Below are positions 17,359 to 25,949 of a stretch of DNA of 64,000 nucleotides, piece after piece. The notes beneath the pieces are model-generated. The model ran no database searches. It saw nothing but the letters and a program-made list of their open reading frames with translations, and had not been told where the DNA came from. Source of the stretch: Novipirellula herctigrandis (lineage in GTDB: Bacteria; Planctomycetota; Planctomycetia; Pirellulales; Pirellulaceae). Positions within the stretch are counted from its first letter, which is position 1; every line of letters starts with the position of its first letter. The DNA is taken from positions 7,631,958 to 7,695,957 of the forward strand of contig SJPJ01000001.1 in the NCBI GenBank assembly GCA_007859835.1. Reading direction: 5' to 3'. The translations under genes and the position numbers were made by a program.

Positions 17359-20300
17359 ATGACCGCAACCAATACACGAAAGATTTGTGCAGGCTATGAA
17401 CCGATTCCTGGTTATGTCCTCGAAAAGCTAGTCGGCCGTGGTGGATTTGGCGAAGTGTGGCGTGCGGATGCTCCCGGAGGAATCAAGAAAGCGGTCAAAT
17501 TTGTCTTTGGCGCACACGACCAACAGCGAGCCGCACGAGAGCTTAAATCGCTCGAAAGAATAAAGGGGGTCAGCCATCCGTTTCTGCTGACACTCGAACG
17601 ATTTGGAATCGTTGACGACCAATTGGTGATCGTCACCGAACTTGCGGATCGATCGTTAGAAGAAGTTTTTCGTGACCATCGCGAGCGTGGATCTTGTGGC
17701 ATTCCACGCGACAAATTGCTGTCGCATTTAATGGATGCGGCCGATGCGTTAGACTATTTGCACGGGTCCTATCAGTTGCAACACCTGGATATCAAGCCAG
17801 GTAACTTGTTGGTTGTGGGCGGTCACGTCAAAGTCGCCGACTTTGGTTTGCTAAAGGATTTGCGAGACGACCAGTGCAGTGTTGTGGGCGGCTTAACGCC
17901 CGTGTACGCGCCGCCGGAAGTGTTTGATGGACGTCCCAGTTTGCATAGCGACCAATACTCGCTGGCCGTCATGTACCAGGAACTTCTGACGGGGACACGG
18001 CCGTTTAGTGGTCGAACGATTGCCCAGTTAGCAACTCAGCACGTGCACAATGCACCAGACTTGGAACCACTACCGCCGAGCGATCGTCCGGCGGCGGCGC
18101 GTGCGCTCGAGAAAAACCCAGAACGCCGGTTTTCGGATTGCCGCAGCTTCGTTGAAGCGTTGATGAATCCGCGTGGACGCGTTTCGGATCCTATCGGATG
18201 TAATACGGAGCTCGATAACGACGATACGGATCCGGAATTTGCGGGCGAGGCAAACGCAAGACAGATTGAGGATTTACCCTCACTTGGCGACGGCCGGATT
18301 CAACGCGATGGTCGTGCGGTATCCAAAGTGCTTTTGGTTGCATTAGGCGGCGTCGGTGCGGATGTTTTGCACGACATTCGAAGCCGGATCGGCAGTCTTC
18401 ATTCGGCTTGCCCGATTCAGTTGCATTCGATATTGATCGATACGGATGAGGCCAGTATTCGTGGCGCAAGGATTGGAAATGGGTGCGATGCGTTGCCGAG
18501 TTGCGAAGTGGTTCACATTCCGCTTCGCACGGCGGCTGATTATCGCGATTCGATGTCGACTAACCGCTTGCGAACGATTTCAAGACGCTGGATTTACAAC
18601 GTACCACGATCGCTTAGCACCGAAGGGATGCGACCGCTCGGACGTCTTGCCTTGGTCGACCACGGACAGAAAGTAACGGATTCGCTACGGCGAGCGATTG
18701 AGCAATTGGGACGTGGCGAATCCGAAACCATACCGAAAGTGTTTGTGGTCGGATCGCTTTGCGGCGGTACCGGTAGCGGAATCTACTTGGACGTCGTTCA
18801 TTTGCTTCGCCATTTGCTTGATACAAACGGTTTGGAACAGTCCAAAGTGTTTTCGATGCTGGCGATGAAGGGAATGGTTCACGATCCCGCGCTTTCGCTC
18901 GCTCACCACGATGCGCATTCGACGTTGATCGAAATGAATCATTACCTTCAGCCTGGTAACGGCTACCCAGGGGACGAGGGAGCGGGATGGCCAAGTGTTC
19001 CAGCGGCTCGTACGCCGTTGAAAGATGCATACTTAGTGGCTAGCAACGAATTCGACCCAGATGCCCCGTCGCCAGTACAGGTGATTGGCGACTATGTTTG
19101 GACGGACTCTACGGGGGCTGATTCGCTGCTGGAGAAGGCACGCAGTATCGATGTCGAGGCTTCCTCATCGCAAGTCTTCACGCCGCAAGTGCGTTCGGTT
19201 GGGATCGTTCCTCTTGGCGTTTTTCGCCGTCCTGAGGAAGAAATTCTGACGCCGGCCACGGTCCGACATCTGTTGCTCCGCTGGCTCGGGCATCCTGGTG
19301 AGGCGAAGCTTAACGCACCGTTACTGCATAAACGACTCGCCCGCCGTTGTTTCTTTGACGGCGATCTTGTCTCGGGAATCATTTCAAGTGCTTTCGGTTC
19401 CGCGAATACGCATCGGCACGCGGAGATCGAACGGCGACTCGCGGAAATGTCCGCTTCGTTGACGGAACACTCTGACGACCATGTATTGGGCATGGAGCAG
19501 GTTGCCGCGATGGTGACTCAGTGGGCCAATGAAGTCATGCATTTGCCACAGGTGACTCGGTTCGTCGATGATTTGACACAACAGGTGACTCGTGAGTTGT
19601 CAGCCAGATTTACGCACAACAGTACCGATGTCACGACGGCGATCGAAACGCTTGGGCTATTTTTAAAGGAGATCGGCGCTGAGTCGGCTCGATTGAGGAG
19701 TCAGGCCGAGACACTTGGTGGTTCCGAAGATGCAAACTGTGACGAACGTAAATGTAGTTGCCAGTCGGATGAATCGATGCAGCAAGTCTTCATCGCTTCT
19801 CGCTTGGTGACTCATACGATCTACCGTTTGGCCGCAGAACAGGTTGAGCGGTTTGCACGCAATGTTAATGGGATGGTGTCACGACTTGGAGATCTGGCGA
19901 CGTCTTTTGCCGTAGCAATCTCGGTCTTGGCAGAACAACGAGATGCGACGGACAATCCGTGGGACGAGATGCCGGCGCAAGTCGCAGCAAAGTTTGAACA
20001 TACGGTTAGCGAACTTCACAAAGCGTGTGTGTCATCGATTATTGTTCGATCGCTCGGAAAGAATGCGATGCCGATCGATCCAACGGCGTTGGAACAACGC
20101 TTAGCGGATACCGCATCGCCGCTGGTTGGTAGTGCACTCGCAGTGTGCTGTGCAGGATCGATTTCGCAATCGCATTCGTTTGATCAAGCAACACAATCGC
20201 TCGGCGATGTGACGGCGGTCTTGCCAACACAACACGGTGGTGGTGACGAGGGGACCAGTACGATGGCGATTTCGAGTGAATCGAAATCATTCGACGTCGA

Positions 20301-20667
20301 TGCGGGCGGCAAACGAGACGACCAGCCGATCACTTCAATGGCTACTGCACTTCAAATGGCACGTCCATCGTTGCTCGATTATGGCGGGGTCCAACGATTG
20401 ATTTTGTCGGTGGGGACGCACAGCGAACAGGTTCGCCTCGAAGCGGAATTGCGTCAATTCCACAACGGTGCATTAACCGTAACGGTGATTCCTGGAACAA
20501 CGGCAAAACTTGTGCATGAGGCTCAGCAAATTCAACTTTGCGACGTGATTGCGAGACTTGCGACCCTGAATGCGGGTAACGCCCAAGTCAGCACGCGGTT
20601 GTTGACGCGTTCGGACATCGATTGGCGGAAGGCCAACGCACGACCCAGTGCGGTGGCAACGAAGTAG
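17359..20667 (+). CDS. Ser/Thr protein kinase fused to a tubulin/FtsZ-superfamily domain
   Basis: A 1102-residue protein. Residues about 17-275 are an Hanks-type kinase: GRGGFGEVW, the ATP-binding Lys-47 in AVKFVF, the catalytic loop HLDIKPGN (142-149; HLD instead of HRD, i.e. a non-RD kinase), DFG 161-163 and APPEV. From about residue 315 a second domain begins with VLLVALGGVGADVL and carries VGSLCGGTGSGIYLD, in which GGTGSG (469-474) is the GTP-binding signature of tubulin and FtsZ. LIEMNHYL follows as in the Pfam Tubulin_2 group. The last 500 residues are mostly helical and of unknown fold. No membrane segment is seen. It likely binds GTP and phosphorylates partners; assembly into filaments is unproven. 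Confidence 0.87.
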   Translation: MTATNTRKICAGYEPIPGYVLEKLVGRGGFGEVWRADAPGGIKKAVKFVFGAHDQQRAARELKSLERIKGVSHPFLLTLERFGIVDDQLVIVTELADRSLEEVFRDHRERGSCGIPRDKLLSHLMDAADALDYLHGSYQLQHLDIKPGNLLVVGGHVKVADFGLLKDLRDDQCSVVGGLTPVYAPPEVFDGRPSLHSDQYSLAVMYQELLTGTRPFSGRTIAQLATQHVHNAPDLEPLPPSDRPAAARALEKNPERRFSDCRSFVEALMNPRGRVSDPIGCNTELDNDDTDPEFAGEANARQIEDLPSLGDGRIQRDGRAVSKVLLVALGGVGADVLHDIRSRIGSLHSACPIQLHSILIDTDEASIRGARIGNGCDALPSCEVVHIPLRTAADYRDSMSTNRLRTISRRWIYNVPRSLSTEGMRPLGRLALVDHGQKVTDSLRRAIEQLGRGESETIPKVFVVGSLCGGTGSGIYLDVVHLLRHLLDTNGLEQSKVFSMLAMKGMVHDPALSLAHHDAHSTLIEMNHYLQPGNGYPGDEGAGWPSVPAARTPLKDAYLVASNEFDPDAPSPVQVIGDYVWTDSTGADSLLEKARSIDVEASSSQVFTPQVRSVGIVPLGVFRRPEEEILTPATVRHLLLRWLGHPGEAKLNAPLLHKRLARRCFFDGDLVSGIISSAFGSANTHRHAEIERRLAEMSASLTEHSDDHVLGMEQVAAMVTQWANEVMHLPQVTRFVDDLTQQVTRELSARFTHNSTDVTTAIETLGLFLKEIGAESARLRSQAETLGGSEDANCDERKCSCQSDESMQQVFIASRLVTHTIYRLAAEQVERFARNVNGMVSRLGDLATSFAVAISVLAEQRDATDNPWDEMPAQVAAKFEHTVSELHKACVSSIIVRSLGKNAMPIDPTALEQRLADTASPLVGSALAVCCAGSISQSHSFDQATQSLGDVTAVLPTQHGGGDEGTSTMAISSESKSFDVDAGGKRDDQPITSMATALQMARPSLLDYGGVQRLILSVGTHSEQVRLEAELRQFHNGALTVTVIPGTTAKLVHEAQQIQLCDVIARLATLNAGNAQVSTRLLTRSDIDWRKANARPSAVATK

Positions 20668-20850
20668 GTTCGCGGTAGTTGCTCTTTGGCGAATTTGCCA
20701 CAACGAAGCTTCAATGTGGAGTTCATCGGCAGTGGTATTGCGAACGATTGTTGACTCAATGATGATTTGGGCCTCTCAGGTTTATGCGTCGCGGCACAGC
20801 ATCGTTGATATTCGATCTCATGTCGTGATCCCCACGAAAGGACCTCGCCA

Positions 20851-22062
20851 TTGGCCGATTTGTTGACGAAACGCAGCCCTTTTGCGAATCACTGGGGATT
20901 AAATCCCAATATCGACTTTTTGAATCACGGATCGTTTGGGGCGACGCCGAAGGTCGTGCTGGAAACACAGCGGGATTGGATTCTCCGCCAGGAACATGAT
21001 CCGATCGAGTTTCTTGCGCCAGAGCGATCTCTTTTGCCAAAACTGGATTACGTGCGTTCGGTTGTTGCAAATTTCGTTCAAGGCGATGCTCGGTCCATCG
21101 CATTGGTTCGCAACTCGACCGAGGGCGTTAACGCGGTCTTGAGGTCGTTTCCGCTGGCGAGTGGCGATGAAGTCGTGATTACAAATCACGGTTATAACGC
21201 ATGCAATAATGCCGTCCGGTTTGCCACCGAGCGAGTCGGTGCGACAGTCGTCCAGGCAAAAGTTCCTTTTCCTCTTCAGTCGCCCGACGATGTGATCGAC
21301 GCGATCGACGCAAGCTTCACACCAAAAACTCGACTGCTGCTCGTTGATCATGTCACAAGTCCAACGGGTTTGGTGTTCCCCGTCGAACGCATTGTGAGCC
21401 GGGCTCGCGATCGCGGCATTCGAGTCATGGTTGATGGATCGCATGCACCGGGAATGTTGCCGGTGGATCTTAATCGAATCGATGCCGACTATTACACGGC
21501 CAATCACCATAAATGGCTTTGTGGCCCGAAATCGTCGGGATTCCTGTTCGTACGAAGCGATTTGCAGAGCGAAGTGCGACCGACATCGATCAGCCATGGA
21601 GCAAATTTGGATGGCTTTGGCGATTCCAAATTCTTAGGCGAATTCAACTGGACCGGGACATTTGACCCTTCTCCGATCTTGGCCTTGCCCGCCGCGATCC
21701 ATTTTCTGAGCGAACTTTTTGATGATGGAATCGGTCCCTTGTTAAAAGCCAATCACCAACTCGCGCTGGCGGGACGGCGAATTTTGCTTGAACGGTTTGG
21801 TGTTGAGTCAGCATCGCCCGAGTCGATGATCGGCAGTCTGGCAACCATCCCGATTCCTGTCACCAAACGTCTTCATCCGGCTGATATGGCCTCCATTCAG
21901 CGAGAACTTTACCAAACCCATCGAATCGAAGTTCCCGTTTTTCTGTTCCAAGAGGATCTTCCCTGTGTGCGGATTTCTGCGCAGGTTTACAACCATATTG
22001 AACAATACCAGCGGCTAGCCGATGTGATTATTGAAACGGTCGAAGCGGTTTGCGCGGCGTAG
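20851..22062 (+). CDS. Class V aminotransferase (isopenicillin N epimerase / cysteine desulfurase-like)
   Basis: A 403-residue PLP enzyme. FLNHGSFGATP opens the fold; LVRNSTEGVNAVLRS binds the cofactor phosphate; VDGSHAPGMLPVDL holds the PLP-nitrogen Asp and His; the Schiff-base Lys lies in TANHHKWLCGPKSSGFLFV. This phrasing fits the isopenicillin N epimerase-like branch rather than IscS/SufS, and no Fe-S assembly partners are adjacent. The start is a TTG with AAAGGA about 9 nt upstream. The substrate is not predictable. It follows a 183-bp gap after the kinase-tubulin gene. Confidence 0.87.
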   Translation: MADLLTKRSPFANHWGLNPNIDFLNHGSFGATPKVVLETQRDWILRQEHDPIEFLAPERSLLPKLDYVRSVVANFVQGDARSIALVRNSTEGVNAVLRSFPLASGDEVVITNHGYNACNNAVRFATERVGATVVQAKVPFPLQSPDDVIDAIDASFTPKTRLLLVDHVTSPTGLVFPVERIVSRARDRGIRVMVDGSHAPGMLPVDLNRIDADYYTANHHKWLCGPKSSGFLFVRSDLQSEVRPTSISHGANLDGFGDSKFLGEFNWTGTFDPSPILALPAAIHFLSELFDDGIGPLLKANHQLALAGRRILLERFGVESASPESMIGSLATIPIPVTKRLHPADMASIQRELYQTHRIEVPVFLFQEDLPCVRISAQVYNHIEQYQRLADVIIETVEAVCAA

Positions 22063-22178
22063 ATGATTGTAGATGATTCAAGTCATCTGATTGCGAGGTT
22101 GATTGGTTTGAGTGTAAAACCACTCATCGCGTTCCTCATTATTTCCCTTTGAAAAATTTCTACATCACGACCTCAGTC

Positions 22179-23024
22179 ATGCGTTTTACGAAGATGCACG
22201 GTGCTGGCAACGACTATGTTTACGTTGATTGCTTCACAGAAAACCTCGATTCCGTCGATCTGTCCGAATTAAGCCGCAAAATTGCTCACCGCCATTTTGG
22301 TGTTGGTGGGGACGGCTTGATTCTAATCCGCCCCAGTGAAATCGCTGACGCCAAGATGCAGATGTTGAACGCGGACGGAAGCGAAAGCGAGATGTGCGGA
22401 AACGGCGTCCGTTGCGTGGCCAAATACGTCTTCGATCACGGGATAAGCACCAATGCCCAAATGAAAATTGAAACCGGTGCGGGCGTTCTCGACCTTTCAC
22501 TGCACCTTGGCGACGACGGTAAGACGGAGTCCGTTACCGTTGACATGGGGGAACCGACGCTCGAAGCAGCTTTGATTCCTACCAAAATGGTCTTAAACGG
22601 ACCCGTCGTTGATCATCAAGTTAAATTCGGGGGACATGCCTTTACCGCCACGTGTGTATCCATGGGCAATCCACATTGCGTTTTGTTTGTTCCTAAAGCG
22701 AGCAATGAATTGGTTCTTGGACTTGGCCCCACGATTGAAAGCGATCCGCGTTTTCCAAATCGAACAAATGTCGAATTTGTTGAAGTGATTTCTGCTGACG
22801 AAGTTCGCCAACGAACTTGGGAACGTGGCAGCGGTGAAACGTGGGCCTGCGGGACGGGGGCTTCGGCGGTTTGCGTGGCAGGAGTGTTAACAGGCCGAAC
22901 GAATCGTCGTATTACAAACCATTTGCTCGGAGGTGATTTGGTTTTGGAGTGGGATGATTCCAACAACCACGTCATGATGACCGGAGGTGCAACGGAGGTC
23001 TTTTCAGGAGATTGGAACGAATGA
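22179..23024 (+). CDS. dapF: Diaminopimelate epimerase
   Basis: A 281-residue enzyme converting LL- to meso-diaminopimelate for lysine and peptidoglycan synthesis. ATG 22179 gives the canonical start MRFTKMHGAGNDYV; an in-frame TTG at 22149 would add ten atypical residues. The two catalytic Cys are in ADGSESEMCGNGVRC and GSGETWACGTGASA. VSMGNPHCVLF is also typical. It overlaps xseA by 4 nt. A dapF gene is of interest because peptidoglycan in planctomycetes was long disputed. Confidence 0.96.
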   Translation: MRFTKMHGAGNDYVYVDCFTENLDSVDLSELSRKIAHRHFGVGGDGLILIRPSEIADAKMQMLNADGSESEMCGNGVRCVAKYVFDHGISTNAQMKIETGAGVLDLSLHLGDDGKTESVTVDMGEPTLEAALIPTKMVLNGPVVDHQVKFGGHAFTATCVSMGNPHCVLFVPKASNELVLGLGPTIESDPRFPNRTNVEFVEVISADEVRQRTWERGSGETWACGTGASAVCVAGVLTGRTNRRITNHLLGGDLVLEWDDSNNHVMMTGGATEVFSGDWNE

Positions 23025-24229
23025 GTAGCCCACCAAGACAAGCGATTTCGGTTGGCGAGTTAACTGGACATATCAAAGCGGTAATGGAGCAAACCTTTCC
23101 ATCGCTTTGGGTTTCGGCCGAGGTTTCGGACTTGGTTCGTCCTCGCAGCGGGCATCTGTATTTCACGCTCAAAGGAGACGATGCTCAAATTCGCGGCGTT
23201 ATGTGGCGCAGCAACGTCGAACGGATGAAGCATGAATTGACTGAAGGTCAAGATGTTTTGTGCTTCGGTGACGTGGAAGTCTATGGTCCACGCGGGACTT
23301 ATCAATTGGTCGTTAAAAAGATTGAACCGCGAGGCGTTGGTGCATTGCAGTTGGCTTTTGAAAAATTGCAGGCCAAACTTAGTGGCGAAGGCTTGTTTGC
23401 CGCTGAGCGAAAACGTCCGATCCCCTCACTTCCAAAGCGGATTGGGATTGTGACCAGTGCTTCTGGCGCTGCGGTTCGTGACTTTTTAAAGGCTGCATCG
23501 AATCGATATCGCGGCGCGGACATTGTCGTTATTCCTTCGCTTGTGCAAGGCGAAGGTGCGGCCAAATCGATCGTGGCGGCGATCGAAGCGGCTGAACGGC
23601 TTGAGCCCCACTTGGATGTGTTGGTGATTTCGCGGGGCGGCGGAAGTATGGAAGATTTGTGGTGCTTTAATGAAGAACCCGTTGTTCGCGCTGTTGCCGA
23701 TTGTTCCATCCCTACCGTTTCGGGAGTGGGGCACGAGATCGATGTCACGTTGTGCGACTTAGCGGCTGATTTACGAGCGCTTACACCGACCGATGCAGCC
23801 ACATGCGTGTTGCCTGATGGACGCTCGTTAGCAACTTCGGTGACGCTGTTTCGTCATCGACTTGATCGATCGATGCGACAAGCGATTGACCAGCGGCGTC
23901 GAGTAACCGAGTCGATCATGGGGCGTCCGATTTTGCGGAAGCCAATGGAAATCGTGCAAATGCGATGGCGTTTGTTGGACGAATACGATGGGCGGCTTCG
24001 CCGTGCGATGTTGGCAACAACTCAGCGCAGTGGTAGTCAAATTGCAGAGTTGTCCACGGCGCTTTCGGCGCTTTCGCCTCTCTCGGTGCTGGCGCGTGGA
24101 TACAGTGTCACGCTTGGCCCTGACGGAAAAGCGGTCACTCGAGCTGATTCGCTATCCGTGGGCGATGAAATCGAAACGAAACTCAACACGGGCCGCGTCG
24201 TCTCCGTGATTAGCGAAGTCGGGCAATGA
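23021..24229 (+). CDS. xseA: Exodeoxyribonuclease VII large subunit
   Basis: A 402-residue subunit of the single-strand DNA exonuclease. An N-terminal OB fold (LWVSAEVSDLVRPRSGHLYFTLKG) is followed by RIGIVTSASGAAVRDFLKAASNRY and the conserved GGGSMEDLWCFNEEPVVRAV and GVGHEIDVTLCDLAADLRA. The C-terminal coiled coil is shorter than in E. coli, which explains the reduced length. ATG 23021 overlaps the dapF stop by 4 nt. The small-subunit gene xseB is not downstream. Confidence 0.94.
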   Translation: MSSPPRQAISVGELTGHIKAVMEQTFPSLWVSAEVSDLVRPRSGHLYFTLKGDDAQIRGVMWRSNVERMKHELTEGQDVLCFGDVEVYGPRGTYQLVVKKIEPRGVGALQLAFEKLQAKLSGEGLFAAERKRPIPSLPKRIGIVTSASGAAVRDFLKAASNRYRGADIVVIPSLVQGEGAAKSIVAAIEAAERLEPHLDVLVISRGGGSMEDLWCFNEEPVVRAVADCSIPTVSGVGHEIDVTLCDLAADLRALTPTDAATCVLPDGRSLATSVTLFRHRLDRSMRQAIDQRRRVTESIMGRPILRKPMEIVQMRWRLLDEYDGRLRRAMLATTQRSGSQIAELSTALSALSPLSVLARGYSVTLGPDGKAVTRADSLSVGDEIETKLNTGRVVSVISEVGQ

Positions 24230-24236
24230 TTCGACG

Positions 24237-24386
24237 TCAGTTCTTGGCGTGAGATTTGGATGCGTCGAAGTGCAAATTGGAAGTCAAGGAAACGCTGTGG
24301 CCAATAGCAACAGCGTCTTCTTGACGAATGACCGATAATCGAGCGATCTGTTGCGGAGATCGCAGTCGGAAATCAGGTGGCGGCAT
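24237..24386 (-). CDS. Possible 49-residue ORF downstream of the HU gene
   Basis: A minus-strand frame starting MPPPDFRLRSPQQIARLSVI. It stays open in the same frame right up to the HU stop codon, giving 61 sense codons after that TAA. The composition looks protein-like, but no Shine-Dalgarno or known family is seen. It may be a small gene or the remains of a longer HU-fused tail. Confidence 0.25.
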   Translation of the reverse strand: MPPPDFRLRSPQQIARLSVIRQEDAVAIGHSVSLTSNLHFDASKSHAKN

Positions 24387-24422
24387 TCTGCTGACGCCCA
24401 ATAAAACAGGAACGTGATCTGT

Positions 24423-24743
24423 TTAGATCATTTCCTTCAAGCCCTTCAGCGGTCGGATCGACAACTTCTTGCTCGCTGGCTTTGGCTTGAGCCAAATTTC
24501 TTGTCCATCCGCAGGGTTGCGTCCCTTACGCTTCGGCTTGGCCGGAACGTCCTTCAGGATGATCTTGCAAAGACCAGGGATTGCGAATTGGCCAGGGCCT
24601 CCCTTGACGAGAGCCTTTTCAATTTCAAGGGTCAGTGCATCGAAGACGGCCGCGACGTCCTTCTTCGTAAGCTCAGTCGTTTCGGAGATGTTCGCCAGGA
24701 TCTGAGTCTTGGTCGGTGCCTTTAGCGGTGTGGCTTTAGCCAT
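24423..24743 (-). CDS. HU/IHF-family DNA-binding protein
   Basis: A 106-residue basic histone-like protein. The N-terminal helices (TKTQILANISETTELTKKDVAAVFDALT) and the strand-arm region (GGPGQFAIPGLCKIILKDVPAKPKRKGRNPADGQE, in part) follow the HU fold, with GRNP in place before the usual arm tip. The C-terminus KKLSIRPLKGLKEM is slightly longer than in E. coli HU and Lys-rich. The start ATG at 24741-24743 has AAAAGG upstream on the minus strand. It bends and compacts DNA as a dimer. Single gene, divergent from the DUF1080 gene. Confidence 0.9.
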   Translation of the reverse strand: MAKATPLKAPTKTQILANISETTELTKKDVAAVFDALTLEIEKALVKGGPGQFAIPGLCKIILKDVPAKPKRKGRNPADGQEIWLKPKPASKKLSIRPLKGLKEMI

Positions 24744-25102
24744 TGTGCGACAACCTTTTTTCTTTGACGGGGTATGTGAATTTCAATGGAGCGTCGTTGC
24801 TCGCAATTTCATAACGGCAAAGTGTTATGTTCCTCGCCCCCAACACGCAACCCGGCTTCACACCAAAAACCCCACGTTTTCCGCGGTTTTTCGTCGAAAA
24901 GTGGTTCTGCAGTCCAATTTGCGCTCGTTTTGATCAACAATAGCGACAAAATGTAATGGAAAACACTACATTTTGGCTGGTCCACGAAACGGAAAATGCA
25001 TGCTTAAAAGCGTTTTGCCCCAATATCTCTCGGCTGAATTGGTATCATGCTTGGGGACGTTTTATGCCCTGTTACACCCGCCTTTCTCCATGGATCCCCG
25101 TC
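24744..25102. other. Divergent region between HU-like and DUF1080 genes
   Basis: About 360 bp. It holds a perfect 9-bp inverted repeat (24947-24975, separate entry) and a weaker one (AAAAACC with GGTTTTT near 24864-24890). The plus-strand frame extends up to 24956 but its N-terminal part is not protein-like. Confidence 0.5.
24947..24975. promoter_or_regulatory. Operator-like perfect palindrome
   Basis: CAAAATGTA (24947-24955) and TACATTTTG (24967-24975) are exact complements with an 11-bp spacer, so the half-site centres are 20 bp apart, about two helical turns, as expected for a dimeric repressor. It lies 128 bp before the DUF1080 start. Confidence 0.45.
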
Positions 25103-25858
25103 ATGACTGTTCTGCTCCGCCTCGGTTTCTTTGTTGTGGTTTTGCCACTTTTGAGTCTATTGGGGTCTGCTCAGGAGGCCGCCACGCAAAATCCAAACCT
25201 TGTGAGCAGCGAAGGTGTTCGGCCGTACATCGATGACGCCGGGCCTGGTTGGATGTCGTTCACCGAGAGCGACTTTTCAAAAGTCAACAGTGGCGATGAC
25301 ACGTGGAGCTGGAAAGATGGGGTTCTGCATTGCACCGGGAATCCGGTGAGCGTTTTGCGGACGACAAAACAATTTGAAAACGTCGAATTGGTGGTCGAGT
25401 GGATGCACGAGAAACCGGGGGGAAACTCGGGTGTTTTCCTCTGGACCACTCCTGAATCAATCGAAAAGCTGACAAAGGCGGGTAAACCTGGCCTGCCAGC
25501 GGGAATTGAAGTCCAAGTACTTGACCATGCCTTCACTGACATGATGAAAGCGCGAGGTCGGAAAACCGATTGGTTCGGCACGAATGGTGACGTTTTTGCC
25601 GTGAAGGTGAAGCTAAACCCGTTCCCGCCACTTTCGCCCGATGGCAGCCGTAGTTTCCCTCGCAAGCATTTGGCCAAAGGTCATGGTCAATGGAATCAAT
25701 ACTACATTCGGGCAATCAACGGTGAAGTCCGTTTATGGGTCAACGGTGAAGAAGTCTCCGGTGGCAACGGAGCTGATCCGGCTCGCGGCTACTTGTGTTT
25801 GGAAAGCGAGGGCTCGCCGATCCAATTCCGCAAGTTGCGTTATCGCGAATTGCCTTAA
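25103..25858 (+). CDS. Secreted DUF1080 (3-keto-disaccharide hydrolase-like) protein
   Basis: A 251-residue protein from ATG 25103; upstream ATGs at 25064 and 24956 would bury the signal peptide. VLLRLGFFVVVLPLLSLLGSAQE is a clear signal sequence. The DUF1080 jelly-roll shows WSWKDGVLHCTGNP, LVVEWMHEKPGGNSGVFL, GIEVQVLDH, GQWNQYYIRAINGEVRLWVNGEEVSGG and ARGYLCLESEGSPIQFRKLR. Planctomycetes carry many such genes; characterised members hydrolyse 3-keto sugars. It faces the SMP-30 gene tail to tail, suggesting sugar metabolism in the periplasm. Confidence 0.88.
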   Translation: MTVLLRLGFFVVVLPLLSLLGSAQEAATQNPNLVSSEGVRPYIDDAGPGWMSFTESDFSKVNSGDDTWSWKDGVLHCTGNPVSVLRTTKQFENVELVVEWMHEKPGGNSGVFLWTTPESIEKLTKAGKPGLPAGIEVQVLDHAFTDMMKARGRKTDWFGTNGDVFAVKVKLNPFPPLSPDGSRSFPRKHLAKGHGQWNQYYIRAINGEVRLWVNGEEVSGGNGADPARGYLCLESEGSPIQFRKLRYRELP

Positions 25859-25890
25859 ACGCAAATCGAGACAGCGTCGCCATTCGCAGT

Positions 25891-25930
25891 GCGAAAGGCA
25901 ACGGAGCGAAAGGCAACGGAGCGAAAGGCG
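25891..25930. repeat. Tandem 15-bp repeat after the DUF1080 gene
   Basis: GCGAAAGGCAACGGA occurs twice in tandem (25891-25905, 25906-25920), followed by ten bases of a third copy. It lies between two convergent stop codons and is non-coding. Confidence 0.8.
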
Positions 25931-25949
25931 ATAAGTTCGTGTGCCAATC

